NCBI GenBank assembly: GCA_014529385.2
Contig: CM043963.1
Location: forward strand, 7,117,001-7,181,000
Reading direction: 5' to 3'
Source: Adiantum capillus-veneris
Taxonomy: Eukaryota; Streptophyta; Polypodiopsida; Polypodiales; Pteridaceae
Length of the DNA stretch: 64,000 bases
The position numbers and the translations under genes were made by a program. Position 1 is the first letter of the stretch, and each line of letters begins with the position of its first letter. Positions 23,499 through 33,530 of the stretch are shown in pieces. The notes under the pieces are model-generated. The model did no database searches, was not told the origin of the DNA, and was given only the letters and a program-made list of their open reading frames with translations.

Positions 23499-26400
23499 TC
23501 AGTCCACAAAGGGGAGTAAGCCCAAAGCTTTGCGGAAAGCTTCAAGCTTCTCACGAGACAATGCCTTTGTGAAAAGATCGACAAGGTTGTCCTGTGTTGG
23601 CACATAAGCCAAGCTGATCTCTCCTGTTGAGAGCCTCTCCTTGACATAGTGGTAATGCACCTGAATGTGCTTTGTGCGAGCATGAAAAACTGGGTTCCTC
23701 GCAACTGCCAATGCACTCTGACTGTCAGTGTAGATAGTGTTGGCAGTGTCGTGTCCAACACCCAAATCATCCATAAGGCGTCTGAGCCATACACACTCAA
23801 CCGTAGGTGTGAAGACTGCCCTGTACTCAGCCGCACAACTCGAAGTGGCCACAATAGGTTGCTTCTTGCTCAACCATGATATACATGAACTTCCAAGCAT
23901 GAAACAAAAACCACTTGTGGACACTCACGTGTCAAAACAACCAGCCCAATCTGAGTCCGAAAAAGCATGTAAGTCTGGTGGCAATGATCCCCCCGTGGAT
24001 AAAACAAGCCAAGATGTAAAGTGCCACTAAGGTAGCGGAAAATCCTCTTGACAGCCTACCAATGCTTAGACCCTGGGCTATGCATAAATCTGCTGACCTG
24101 TGAGACTGCAAACTGAATATCCGGCCTCGTGTTGCATACATAAATGAGGCAGCCAACAACAGTTTGGTAAAGAGTGACATCAGCAGGATCGCCAGCATCA
24201 TGTAGACTCAACTTCAAACCTGTTTCCATGGGAGTGGCAATAGGTTTGCAATCCTCAAGTCCAAACTTACATAGCAATGTCTCTATGTAGCTTTTCTGAC
24301 ACAAGGCAATACCACCATCACACTGCTTAAACTGTATACCCAAGTAATGATGCAACAGCCCTAAATCTTTCATCTTGAAAGTAGCATTCAAATCAGCCTT
24401 AAATTCAGCAATATGTCTCTCATTTGGTCCAGTGATCAGCAAATCATCAACATAAAGAACCACAATGAGAAGTACATCACCCTCACGCTTTACATACAAT
24501 GTGCTTTCTGTTGGACTTTTACGAAAGCCTCGTTTAACCAAATGAGTGTCAGCTTTCTCATACCAAGCATGAGGAGATTGCTTCAACCCATACAAAGCCT
24601 TCTTACATCTGCACACTTTGTCCTCTTGTCCTTTTATGATAAAACCGCGAGGCTGCGTTACATAAACTTCCTCAAATATGTCACCATTCAAGAAAGCAGT
24701 AACAATGTCTGATTGATGTACATCCCAACCAAAATGAGCTGCCAATGCACATAGAAAACGCACAGTAGTCATACAACAAGTGGGAGCAAAAGTCTCTTCA
24801 TAATCTATGACTTTTTGCTGTGCATAACCCTTTGCAACAAGTCGAGCCTTATGGCGATCGATCTCACCATCCGGCTTGCGGTTTCAACTTGTAAACCCAC
24901 TTCGTACCAATGGCCTTTTTGCCGGGAGGCAAATCACATAAAGTCCATGTGTCATTTTCTATAAGTGCATCATATTCTGATTGCATGGCAGGCATCCAAA
25001 TTTCTGAATTTTGTGCTTCATCAAAAGTCAGAGGCTCCTCAACATCATGTAAGCTAGACACAGCCAAAGCATAACAATATGATGCATTAGATGCATGGCG
25101 AGATCCTGAACGAGTACGACTAGACAAAGGTGCATCCAATTTACTGTCACGCAAAGTGTGCACCAGCAATTTTGGCATACCTCTAGCCTGCTCATTTTCA
25201 GCCCTTTCCTCATCAAGTACATCTGCATCAGTAATAGGCTGATCTAAAACATTTTCAGAAACCCCCATAGGCTGTACATTTTCCTCATTGGAACTTACAT
25301 TCGTATTTCCACCACTGAAAAGAGGCAACAAAGTGTCATAAATGTCTTGTGAGCTTACATTACTGTCTCTAGTACATGATAGCAAGGGCTGAACAGAATC
25401 TTCCACAAACACTACATCCGAAGAAACCAGAATACGTTTTGTTTGCGGATGATACAACCTGTAACCTTTGCTTTCAGCACTATAACCAACAAAAATACCT
25501 TTGACTGCCTTATCATCCAATTTTCTGCGCTACACTTGTGGCACCAAAGCATATGCCAAACAGCCAAAAACATACATGTGCTTAATAGAAGGCTTTCTAT
25601 CATGCCATGCTTCATATGGAGTAATAGACTGCAAAGCTTTCGTAGGACACCTGTTAAGTACATAAGTGGCACACATGATGGCCTCAAGCCAAAAAGAATG
25701 CGGCAAAGCTTGACTTTTGACCATACATCGTGCCATTTCCGTCAGTGACCTGTTTTTTCTCTCAGCAACACCATTTTGCTGAGGTGTATAAGGCACTGTA
25801 CATTGGTGTTTTATCCCATGACTAGCCAGAAATGCATTAAATTCATGAGACATATACTCCCCCCCTCGACCGGAACGGAGGGTGCCCATAGTACATTTCG
25901 AGACATTTTCAGCCATAGCCAGAAATTTTTTGAAGCACATAAAAACTTCAGACTTTGTTTTAAGCGGAAATACCCATGCATGCCTGGAGTAATCATCAAT
26001 GAAAGTCACGAAGTACAGGTAATTGCCCAAGGACGGAGTTTGCATGGGCCCACAAACATCACTATGCACAAGCTACAACCTGCATGTGGCCCGAACTGAA
26101 CCATCCTTTGGAAATTTAGAACGCTGCATCTTACCCAAAATACAACCTTCACAAACATGTTTGACAGGTGCTTCAAGAGACGGCAAAGAAGCAACCATAT
26201 CAGATTTTTGCAAACGCAGCAAACTGGCAAAATTCAGATGACCAAAACGTGCATGCCAAAGTTTTGCATATGAAATAGCCCTTGAATGTGCAACAACATT
26301 TGCAAAATTTTGTCCACACTTGTCATACAAAGTGAGCTTATACAGCCCACGACACAAAAGCCCAGATGCAACAATTTCATCACCAAAACTGAGATCATGA

Positions 26401-27725
26401 ACTGTACATCTGTCATCCACAAATTTGACTACAAGTCCAAGTCTAGCAAGTGCGGATACAGACAAGAGATTCTTCTTGATCCCAGGTACATAAAGTGCAT
26501 CAACAAGTGTGAAGGAACTGCCATTAGCAGCAGTGAGCACAATATTTCCAACTCCTTGAACTGGATAAGAGGCGTTGTTGGCACAAGTGACTGAATTCCC
26601 ATGAGGGACAGACTCGAAAGAGGTAAACTATTCACGATGTGAGGTAATGTGCTTTGTAGCACCACTGTCGAAATACCACACATGTGAATCTGCAGCAACT
26701 GACAAGCATGCATCATGGATAGCAGGATTGTAAGTGCACTCTGCGCTAAAAGCCCATTCTGCATCAACATCAGCAACACAGTCTCCTTTCATAGTGGAAC
26801 CACCCTCTTTCTTCTTAGCCTCTTTGGCCTTCAACTTAGGACACGACTTGATCAAGTGATTATTGGCTTTACAATAATGGCAACGCATCTTCTTTTTGCC
26901 CTTATCACCATAATTTCCAGACAAATTGCTACCAGCAGAAGGATTAGGAACATAATTTTTGCCACTCGTAGCAGAACCATAAGAAGTGGCTGCATTGCTG
27001 TTACCACCCTTTCTTTGAGAAGCAATAAAAGCCTGTTCAACTGCACGCTGTCTAGTCCTGTTTTTTCTGGAAAGTGACTCTTGCAACAACAATGTGCATA
27101 ATGCATCAAACTTGACAACTTCTGGATTACCTTGGGTCATAAGTCTCCAAGTACTAGCAAAAGTTTGGTAAGAATCTAGTAAGGCATCAAGAACAGTCTG
27201 CACAAGGGAACTGTCTTAAATAACTTCACCTGCAGAAATAAGTTGCTCATTGATATCCTTGACACTAGCAAGGAAAGTGTCCATATCATCTTCCTCATGC
27301 ATAATCTTCGACTCCAACTCTTTACGCAGCAAAGCAATTTTTAGCCTCATTGCAGCTTGCATAAAGACCTGCTAGAATATCCCAAGCCTGTTTTGCAGAT
27401 TTTGCTGAATGGATGTGAGGAACAATGGTGCGCTTCACAGACAACGCAATCAATGCATGAGCCTGCGCATCCTTAACATCCCAACGAGCTTGTTCTGCCG
27501 TAGGCAAAACAACTCTAACAGCTGCAATGCTTGCAGCAAGACCTGCAACATCCTCAACATCGCCTACATCCTCATAACCAGGACGTACATCAATACCCTG
27601 CACAATGTTCCAGACACCCTTTGACACAAGAACATGTTGCAAGCCCACATAGGGTAGTTGTCCCCATCCAACCTGTCCTTAGCAGCAAACATCTTGAACA
27701 CATCCGTGTTGTTGTTGTCAGCCAT
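23499..27725 (-). pseudogene. Copy 3 gag-pol polyprotein, few breaks
   Basis: ATG at 27725 opens gag (MADNNNTDVFKMFAA). A 7-bp deletion near 27645 and a frameshift near 27340 break gag. The knuckle CHYCKANNHLIKSC lies near 26840-26885 and the protease motif YFDSGAT near 26660-26690. Stops lie at the gag-protease border, near 26630 and near 26070. Integrase (TFIDDYSRHAW, QNGVAERKNRS) occupies about 26069-25530. The linker and RT start are in 25520-24864, and RT in 24772-24056 has TAFLNGDI, YGLKQSP and the catalytic LYVDDLL. RNase H and the C-terminus (TSSCAAEY, YTDSQSALAV, DLFTKALSREK) occupy 23924-23499, ending LLPFVD. A handful of lesions inactivate it. Confidence 0.9.
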
Positions 27726-27868
27726 GGTAAATGCTGCACTTGATGTGAAAACTGCCCGAAAAAGGAGAAACGGAGCGGGAACAACCCTGCGAAAGCTCAC
27801 TGAAATCGGAGAAAGTGAGCAGGCGTGTGCTGGAGCAGCTGGCGACTAAGCCCGGGAGGACGTGACCT

Positions 27869-27880
27869 GCTCTGATACCA
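27869..27880 (-). other. Primer-binding site of copy 3
   Basis: On the minus strand it reads TGGTATCAGAGC exactly, 2 bp inside the 5' LTR. Confidence 0.9.
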
Positions 27881-27882
27881 AT

Positions 27883-28087
27883 TGTTGGAATTAGGGTTGC
27901 AGAGAAACACACACAACTTGGAGAAGATGAAGGAAGCTCAAGGCACACAATAGAGAGTGTGTTACTTAGTGTGCAATGGAATGATAGATAGCCCTAGAGT
28001 GATGGGCGTATATACAATGCACGGGGGAAAAAACCTCCTAAAGAGGGAAAAAATGCCCCGGCGGTCCTAATGTGTTTACACACATCA
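27883..28087 (-). repeat. Truncated 5' LTR of copy 3
   Basis: On the minus strand it ends CCAACA at 27883. It matches the family A LTR up to 28087, where the first ~20 bp (TGTTACCATATACATGTGGT) are missing. Confidence 0.9.
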
Positions 28088-28162
28088 CTCTCTATTGTGT
28101 GCCTTGAGCTTCCTTCGTCTTCTCCAAGCTGTGTGCGTTTCTCTGCAACCCTAATTCCAACA
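28084..28162 (+). repeat. 3' end of the 3' LTR of copy 2
   Basis: From CACTCTCTATTGTGTGCC to CCAACA this matches the last third of the family A LTR in plus orientation. It abuts copy 3's inverted LTR, with CACT (28084-28087) compatible with either LTR. Confidence 0.88.
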
Positions 28163-28167
28163 CTAGA
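28163..28167. other. Target site duplication (right), CTAGA
   Basis: It matches 20593-20597 exactly. Confidence 0.9.
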
Positions 28168-28199
28168 GTTGGGGGACTGCTTGAGCTGCAAGAAACTGC

Positions 28200-28262
28200 T
28201 AAACCCACCTCGTGTGTGCCATGAAAAACTATAAATAGGGCCTATGGTTCTCATTTGGAGTT
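28200..28262 (+). promoter_or_regulatory. Candidate TATA-type core promoter
   Basis: CTATAAATAGGG at 28229-28240 is a strong plant TATA box. A transcription start would be expected about 30 bp later, near 28260-28270. The downstream stretch to 28620 has an open frame from 28255 or 28441 without a recognised domain. Before copy 2 inserted, this TATA box lay about 65 bp from the CTAGA target. It may serve an unknown gene, an LTR or nothing. Confidence 0.35.
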
Positions 28263-28940
28263 AGACTCGGACCTTGTGCGCTCCTTGCCGCACTGTCGAA
28301 GCAAGGGACTTGCCAATACACCGTGTGCGAGCCACAAACGGCTCCAAGCACACAACAAGCCTAAACTAGCAAGCTCAAGAAAACAAAGGGTGTGTCACTC
28401 ACCGCTCTACGCTCGCCTTTGTGGTGGATTCCTCGCCGCGATGAAGAAGAAGCTGCAGTCGTGCTGCGCTCAACCGCTTCGCCGCCGTCGTGCCTTCGTA
28501 ATGCTCGATCGCACACACACTCTCCCTCTCTCTCTCTCTCACACACACACACACAAGGAGGTGAAGAAGAAGAAGATGGAGATGGAGCAAGAGCACTCTT
28601 CAATTGCACAAATGAGAGAATGAGTAAAAATTAGGTTTAGTTGGCTTTTATAGGAGCTCACCCCATTCACACTTGGGCGCCCATGCTTAACCAACTAATC
28701 CCTTGAATGTCCAAGTTAAAGTGCGCCTCTCATCGGCGATCACTCTACCTTTCCCTATTGGTCCGACAAGCCCGGTACCTGACTCTACCAAATACATAAT
28801 ACGCGTCCGTCGTAGGTAATGGGGTGTCCGTGTGCCGTGAGGGTTAACAGACCTAAAAATCTCTCGTGCTTAGAGAGATCCTTAACAAAAATCACAAGGA
28901 GAAAAAACCTCTTGTGATTAATTAAGGTAATTAGTGCTAA
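28263..28940. other. Stretch with microsatellite and two hairpins, no gene assigned
   Basis: A frame on the plus strand (28255-28623, 122 residues) is basic and crosses a (CT)n(CA)n tract at about 28520-28554, so it is doubtful. Two strong inverted repeats lie close together: ATCTCTC at 28859-28865 with its complement at 28873-28879, and ATCACAAG at 28891-28898 with its complement at about 28911-28918. No family is recognised. Confidence 0.4.
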
Positions 28941-29309
28941 TCCTAGTTGATTAGTAAAAGATGTTAATCTATGTCTAATTTTCTTAATTACCTAATTATT
29001 AGGAAAGATTAAACTTTTCTCTACTATTCATTAGATTCTTATATGCTATTAGATTGTTGATTATTTAAATTTTAATTATGATTAATAATATAATTAATTA
29101 TTAAGCTCTATTAAGATTAAAACTGCTTAATTTTGGTCTTAATTAGAGGGAAATATAGTAATTAATTTAAGATAATTATAAGATAATTTTCAAAGCTTGT
29201 TCATAGTGTTAGAAAGATGAAAAAGACCATATCATAATTTTCTACTTAATTTGAGTAATTGATTTAGGAAAAATTTGATTGTTTTTAGCCTAAAATCAAT
29301 GAAGAAATA

Positions 29310-30800
29310 AGATACATAGTTTTTTAACTAGTGAGATATCTATTTGAGAAGGATCTAAGTGTTAAGAACTAGTGATAATTAGCTCGTAATTAATTAATTA
29401 TTTTTACTAAATATCTTGACATAAAAACCCTATTTTTGGTTGAAATTAATCAAGACAATTAGAAATATGCTTGAAAGTTGATGAGATATTCATCAGAGGA
29501 AGATCTAAGTGTAAAAAAATTGTAATAATCAATTAATTTTACTAGTTATCTTAGCGTAAAAGTCTTGTTTTTGATTGAAAATAATCAAGATAATTATCAA
29601 ACATGTTTAAAAGTTAGTGAAATATTTATCAAAGAAGGATCTAAGTGTTAAAAACCCATGATAGCTAGCTTATAATTAGTTAATTAGTTTTAGTAATTAT
29701 CTTGGCTTGAAACCTTATTTTTGGCAAAAAATTAATCAAGATAAATAGCAAATATGTTTAAACATTAGTGAGATATTTATCAAAGAAGGATCTAAGATTT
29801 AAGAACTTGTAATAATTAGCTCATAATTAGTATTAGTAATTATCTTGGTCTAAAAACTCTATTTTTGTCTAAAATTAATCTATATGATTAGCAAACATGT
29901 TTAAAAGTTAATGAGATATTTATCAAAAGAAGATCTAAGTGTTAACAACTTGTGATAATTAGTTAATTAGTTTTACTAATTATTTTGATATAAAAACTTT
30001 GTTTTTAACTTAAAATTAATGAAGATAATTATCAAACATGTTTAAAAGTTAGTGAGCTATTTATCAAAGAAAGGTCTAAGTGTTAAAAACTCGTGATAAT
30101 TAGTTAATTAGTTTCAATAGTTATCTTAGCTTAAAGACTCTATTTTTGGCTAGGAATTAATCAAGATAATTAGCAAACGTGTTTAGAAGTTGATGAGATA
30201 TTTATCAAAAAAAGATCTAAGTGTTAAGATCTTGTGACAATTATTTTATAAGTAGTTAATTGGTTTATTAATTATCTTGACCTAAAAGCCTAGTTTTTGG
30301 TTGAAATGTAATCAAGATAATCATCAAAAATGTTTAAAAGTTAGTGAGATATTTATCAAAGAAAGATCTAAGTATTAAAAATTTGTGATAGTTAGATCAT
30401 AATTAGTTTATTAATTTTAGTAATTATCTTGGCCTAAAAACTATATTTTTGATTAAAACAAATCAAGATAATTAGTAAGCACGTTTAAAATTAGTGAGTA
30501 TTTATAAAAAATATAAGTATTAAAAACCCATGATCATTAGATTTTAATTAATTAGTTTTACTAATTATCTTGGACTAAAAGTTCTATTTTTGGTTAAAAA
30601 TTAATCAAGATAATTAGAAAACGTGTTTAAAAGTTGCTGAGATATTTATCAAAAGAAGATCTAAATGTTAAGAAATTGTGATAATTATCTTATAATTAGT
30701 TAATTAGTTTTGATAATTATCTTGACCGAAAAATCTTGTTTTTAACCAAAAAATGATGAAGACAAGTAGCAAATCCATTTAGAAGTTTATAAGATAATTA
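29310..30800 (+). repeat. AT-rich tandem satellite, about 143-bp unit, about 10 copies
   Basis: The phrase GATCTAAGTGTTAA (with variants) recurs near 29351, 29503, 29637, 29787, 29929, 30073, 30214, 30364, 30505 and 30647, a spacing of 134-152 bp. Each unit has TAATTATCTTG about 35 bp before CAAGATAATTA, an inverted repeat that could form a hairpin with a 12-bp stem. Units are diverged by eye. No open reading frame runs through the array. Confidence 0.85.
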
Positions 30801-31040
30801 GTGGAGGTATATTACTCTATTAAAAAATAGAGATAAATATATCTTCATGAAGCTACGATGAAAATATCTTTTACATATATAAGTATGCAAGGAATTAATA
30901 TGTTGAGAAGTTACTAACTTTGACTATAAATAAATTGCCCTAGGCTTTTAATGAAAATGGAAACTAGATTAATCACTAAGGTCAAGTCAAGTTTAATAAT
31001 TTACCTAATGATTAGACATCCTTTTTATAAGGATAAAAGT

Positions 31041-31202
31041 CATGGCTCCCAAGAGGACCCGGACAAATCAGTCAACTGAAAAAGATGATAGTAATACAAG
31101 GAGGGCTAGGGCCTCACATGATCACGAGGCCGGTCCAAGCAACAGGCCTATGGATGAGAGTGTTTGGGTCCCTGAGCTTCAACAGATACCTGACCAATCA
31201 TA
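31041..31202 (+). CDS. Short unrecognised frame, possible N-terminus of a lost element protein
   Basis: ATG at 31041 opens a frame of 53 residues starting MAPKRTRTNQSTEKDDS, hydrophilic and basic-acidic, ending at a TAG. After the stop, weakly protein-like pieces occur but no motif is seen. Some plant Ty3 gag proteins and other transposon proteins start in a similar way, so it may be a relic. I cannot name it. Confidence 0.2.
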
Positions 31203-32239
31203 GGTGGATCTTCATTGGACATTATGTTATAAGTAGTCAAATTCTTTTTTAGGTGATAACACTACATTTGTTAAAGAGTGGATAAGGACTTAGAAAATTA
31301 TAAAATTGGCAAAAAATTGGAAGGGTATCTTCCAAGAAACCATCGTGCAACTGTTTCTAATCTAGGAAACAATGAGTAATGATGGCTTTCCAACCACGAA
31401 TGAGTCGGTTATCCCCATTTGTGAGTATTTTTTACCTCTGTACATGTGTATGTTTATTTATATATCTTATGATACCGTTTTTATCCTAGGGGAACCGTCC
31501 GGTTGTATGGACAACTAGTTTTGGCGTATGGGCGCCCCGAACTTTGGGTGATGCTTTTCCATCCCAAATTATGAATAAGGAAGGGTGTCGTTTCCCCCTT
31601 GTATAGGTGTGCTTGAGACAAGTTGAGAACGATCGAGTCAGGTTTTTCAAGGAATATGCTAAGTGACCGTACCTTGTCTTAAGTTAAAAGCTGTTTATTA
31701 GTTAAAAGATTGTTTTTGATATTGTTTTCAATACTTGTTTTAATGAATCATTGTGCTGAAACTATTAATTTAAATGTTGAAAGAAGGTGGTAGTAATTAG
31801 ATAACAAAAAAAAATCATGTGCTAATCCGGGGTGGTGAGTGTGGATCGACTAAGGTTGTCAATCATGGATGGATGGACCTGATTAGTTAGCCATTCTTGC
31901 ACACTAATAATGTTAGAAGACTTCTTCATTGGAAGAGGAGTCCACCATCGGCTGTTCCCTCACCCATTTAAAGGAAAAAAGCATTGGATGAGGATAGCTT
32001 AGCCCATTTGCGAAAGTTATAGGGCCAAAAAAGTTTTTGAACTTTTAAATATTGTCATGTTTTCGTGTGTGAGACAGGACTAGGTCTTTTTATAGGGCTA
32101 TAATCCTAAGTTGTTGCCAATGGTAAAGGTCCGTTTCCTGGTTTTCTTTTGCTTCGAGACTCTGATTTTTATTAAGCCTAGAGATCTGTCAAGGATCCCA
32201 TCACGACTTTAGAGTTGGTGGGTTGGGGACCTTTCATGC
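31203..32239. other. Unrecognised sequence between two satellite arrays
   Basis: Short frame pieces only. The stretch is less AT-rich than the arrays on both sides. No known motif, LTR or RNA gene was found. Confidence 0.3.
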
Positions 32240-33530
32240 TCAATTTATTTTCTTTCAAATAATAAACTTGAACATCATTAAATAATTTTTTGCAATAAAC
32301 TTCATTGACAAAATAGGGCACGTCGATGTGCTTTGTTTCAACTAACAATTTGTAGTATATTTTTCTTTTCGATCATTTATTGACTAAATAAAATTTAATG
32401 AGAAGTTTTTTTAAGCCAATAAACTTGAACATCAATAAATAGTTTTTTAGTATTTTACAACAAACTTTCTTTATGAAATAGGGCATGTCGACGTGCCTTG
32501 TTTTAGCAAGAAAGTTTTGTAAGCTTTCTCTTGGAGAGCATTTATTGGTTTAATATGATCTAACTAAAAGTTTTATATAATTTTTAGTTTTTCTTAGTTT
32601 GTTTTCTTTAAGACAGTAAACTTTGAACATGATTAAGTATTATTTTGAATTTTTTTTTCAACAAAATTCATTGATGAAATAGGGCACATTGACGTGCCCT
32701 ATTTTAACTAATAATTTGTAGTAGATTTTTTTGATCATTTATTGAATAAATAAAATTTAACAAGAAGTTTTTTAAGCCAACAAACTTAAACATCAATAAA
32801 TAGATTTTTTTGGGTATTTTACAACAAACTTTCTTTATGAAATAGGGCATGTCGACGTGCCTTGTTTTAGCAAGAAAATTTCACAAGCTTTCTCTTGGAG
32901 AGCATTCTTTGGTTTAATATGATCTAACTAAATGTTTTACATATTCTTTAGTTTTTCTTAGTTTGTTTTCTTTTAGACAATAAACTTGAACGTCATTAAA
33001 TATTTTTTGATTGTTTTTTGCAACAAAATTCATTGACAAAATAGGGCACGTTGACGTGCCCTATTTCAACTAGTAATTTGTAATAGTTTTTCTTTTTGAT
33101 CATTTATTGACTAAGTAAAATTTGACAATAAATTTTTTAAGCCAACAAACTTGAACATCAATAAATAGATTTTTTTTAGTATTTTACAACAAAGTTTCTT
33201 TATGTGATAGGACACGTCGACTGCCTTGTTTTAGTAAGAAATCTCATAAGATTTTCTTGGAGAGAATTCATTGGTTTAATATGATCTAACTAGAAGTTTT
33301 ATATATTCTTTAATTTTGGCCAGTGTGTTTTCTTTCAAACAATAAACTTGAACATCATTAAATATTTTTTCGATTGTTTTTTGCAACAAAACTTATTGTC
33401 AAAATAGGGTAGGTCGACATGCCTTGTTTCAACCAACAATTTGTAGTAGATTTTTCTTTTTGATCATTTGATGACAAAATAAAGTTTGACATGATGTTTT
33501 ATAAGATTATTTTAATAAACCATTCATGTT
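32240..33530 (+). repeat. Alternating A/B satellite (dimer about 360 bp) centred on a palindrome
   Basis: Two related units alternate A-B-A-B-A-B-A. A units (about 165 bp) start near 32240, 32617, 32979 and 33340; B units (about 200 bp) start near 32416, 32779 and 33143. Both begin with a phrase like 'aataaacttgaacatca'. Each has in its centre a near-palindrome with half-site AAATAGGGCACGTC, at 32311-32338, 32476-32503, 32677-32704, 32840-32867, 33039-33066, about 33205-33232 and about 33402-33429. The consensus is a perfect 28-bp palindrome with two inverted ACGT cores. An isolated B unit lies at 19990-20180. Confidence 0.88.

Larger units (their letters stand above)
23198..28087 (-). mobile_element. 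Ty1/copia family A, copy 3 (inverted inside copy 2)
   Basis: A minus-strand element of about 4.9 kb. The 3' LTR is at 23198-23423 and the 5' LTR is truncated at 27883-28087. The primer-binding site at 27869-27880 is exact. Its coding region is the best preserved of the family here, with a single long RT frame (24056-24772). The 5' LTR lacks its first ~20 bp, where the sequence switches directly into the plus-strand LTR tail of copy 2 with a shared CACT at the join. Confidence 0.92.
20598..28162 (+). mobile_element. Composite Ty1/copia family A insertion (copy 2, containing copy 3 inverted)
   Basis: The outer element is plus strand: 5' LTR 20598-20822, gag, protease and half of integrase to 23197, then a second family A element in the opposite orientation (23198-28087), then only the last ~76 bp of the outer 3' LTR (to 28162). 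The CTAGA duplication on both sides shows that the outer ends belong to one insertion event. The missing part is the outer element's integrase end, reverse transcriptase, RNase H and most of its 3' LTR, together with the first ~20 bp of copy 3's 5' LTR. Confidence 0.9.

Noticed and set aside
20598-28162. A single full-length copia element of 7.5 kb
   Set aside because: The inner 23198-28087 part is in the opposite orientation with its own LTRs and primer site.
28255-28623. 122-residue basic frame downstream of the TATA box
   Set aside because: Composition is driven by a microsatellite and poly-Lys codons; no family resemblance.
32240-33530. The repeated units read as a CRISPR-like array
   Set aside because: Units are 165-200 bp and diverged along their length with no short identical repeats and unique spacers; this is a eukaryotic satellite.
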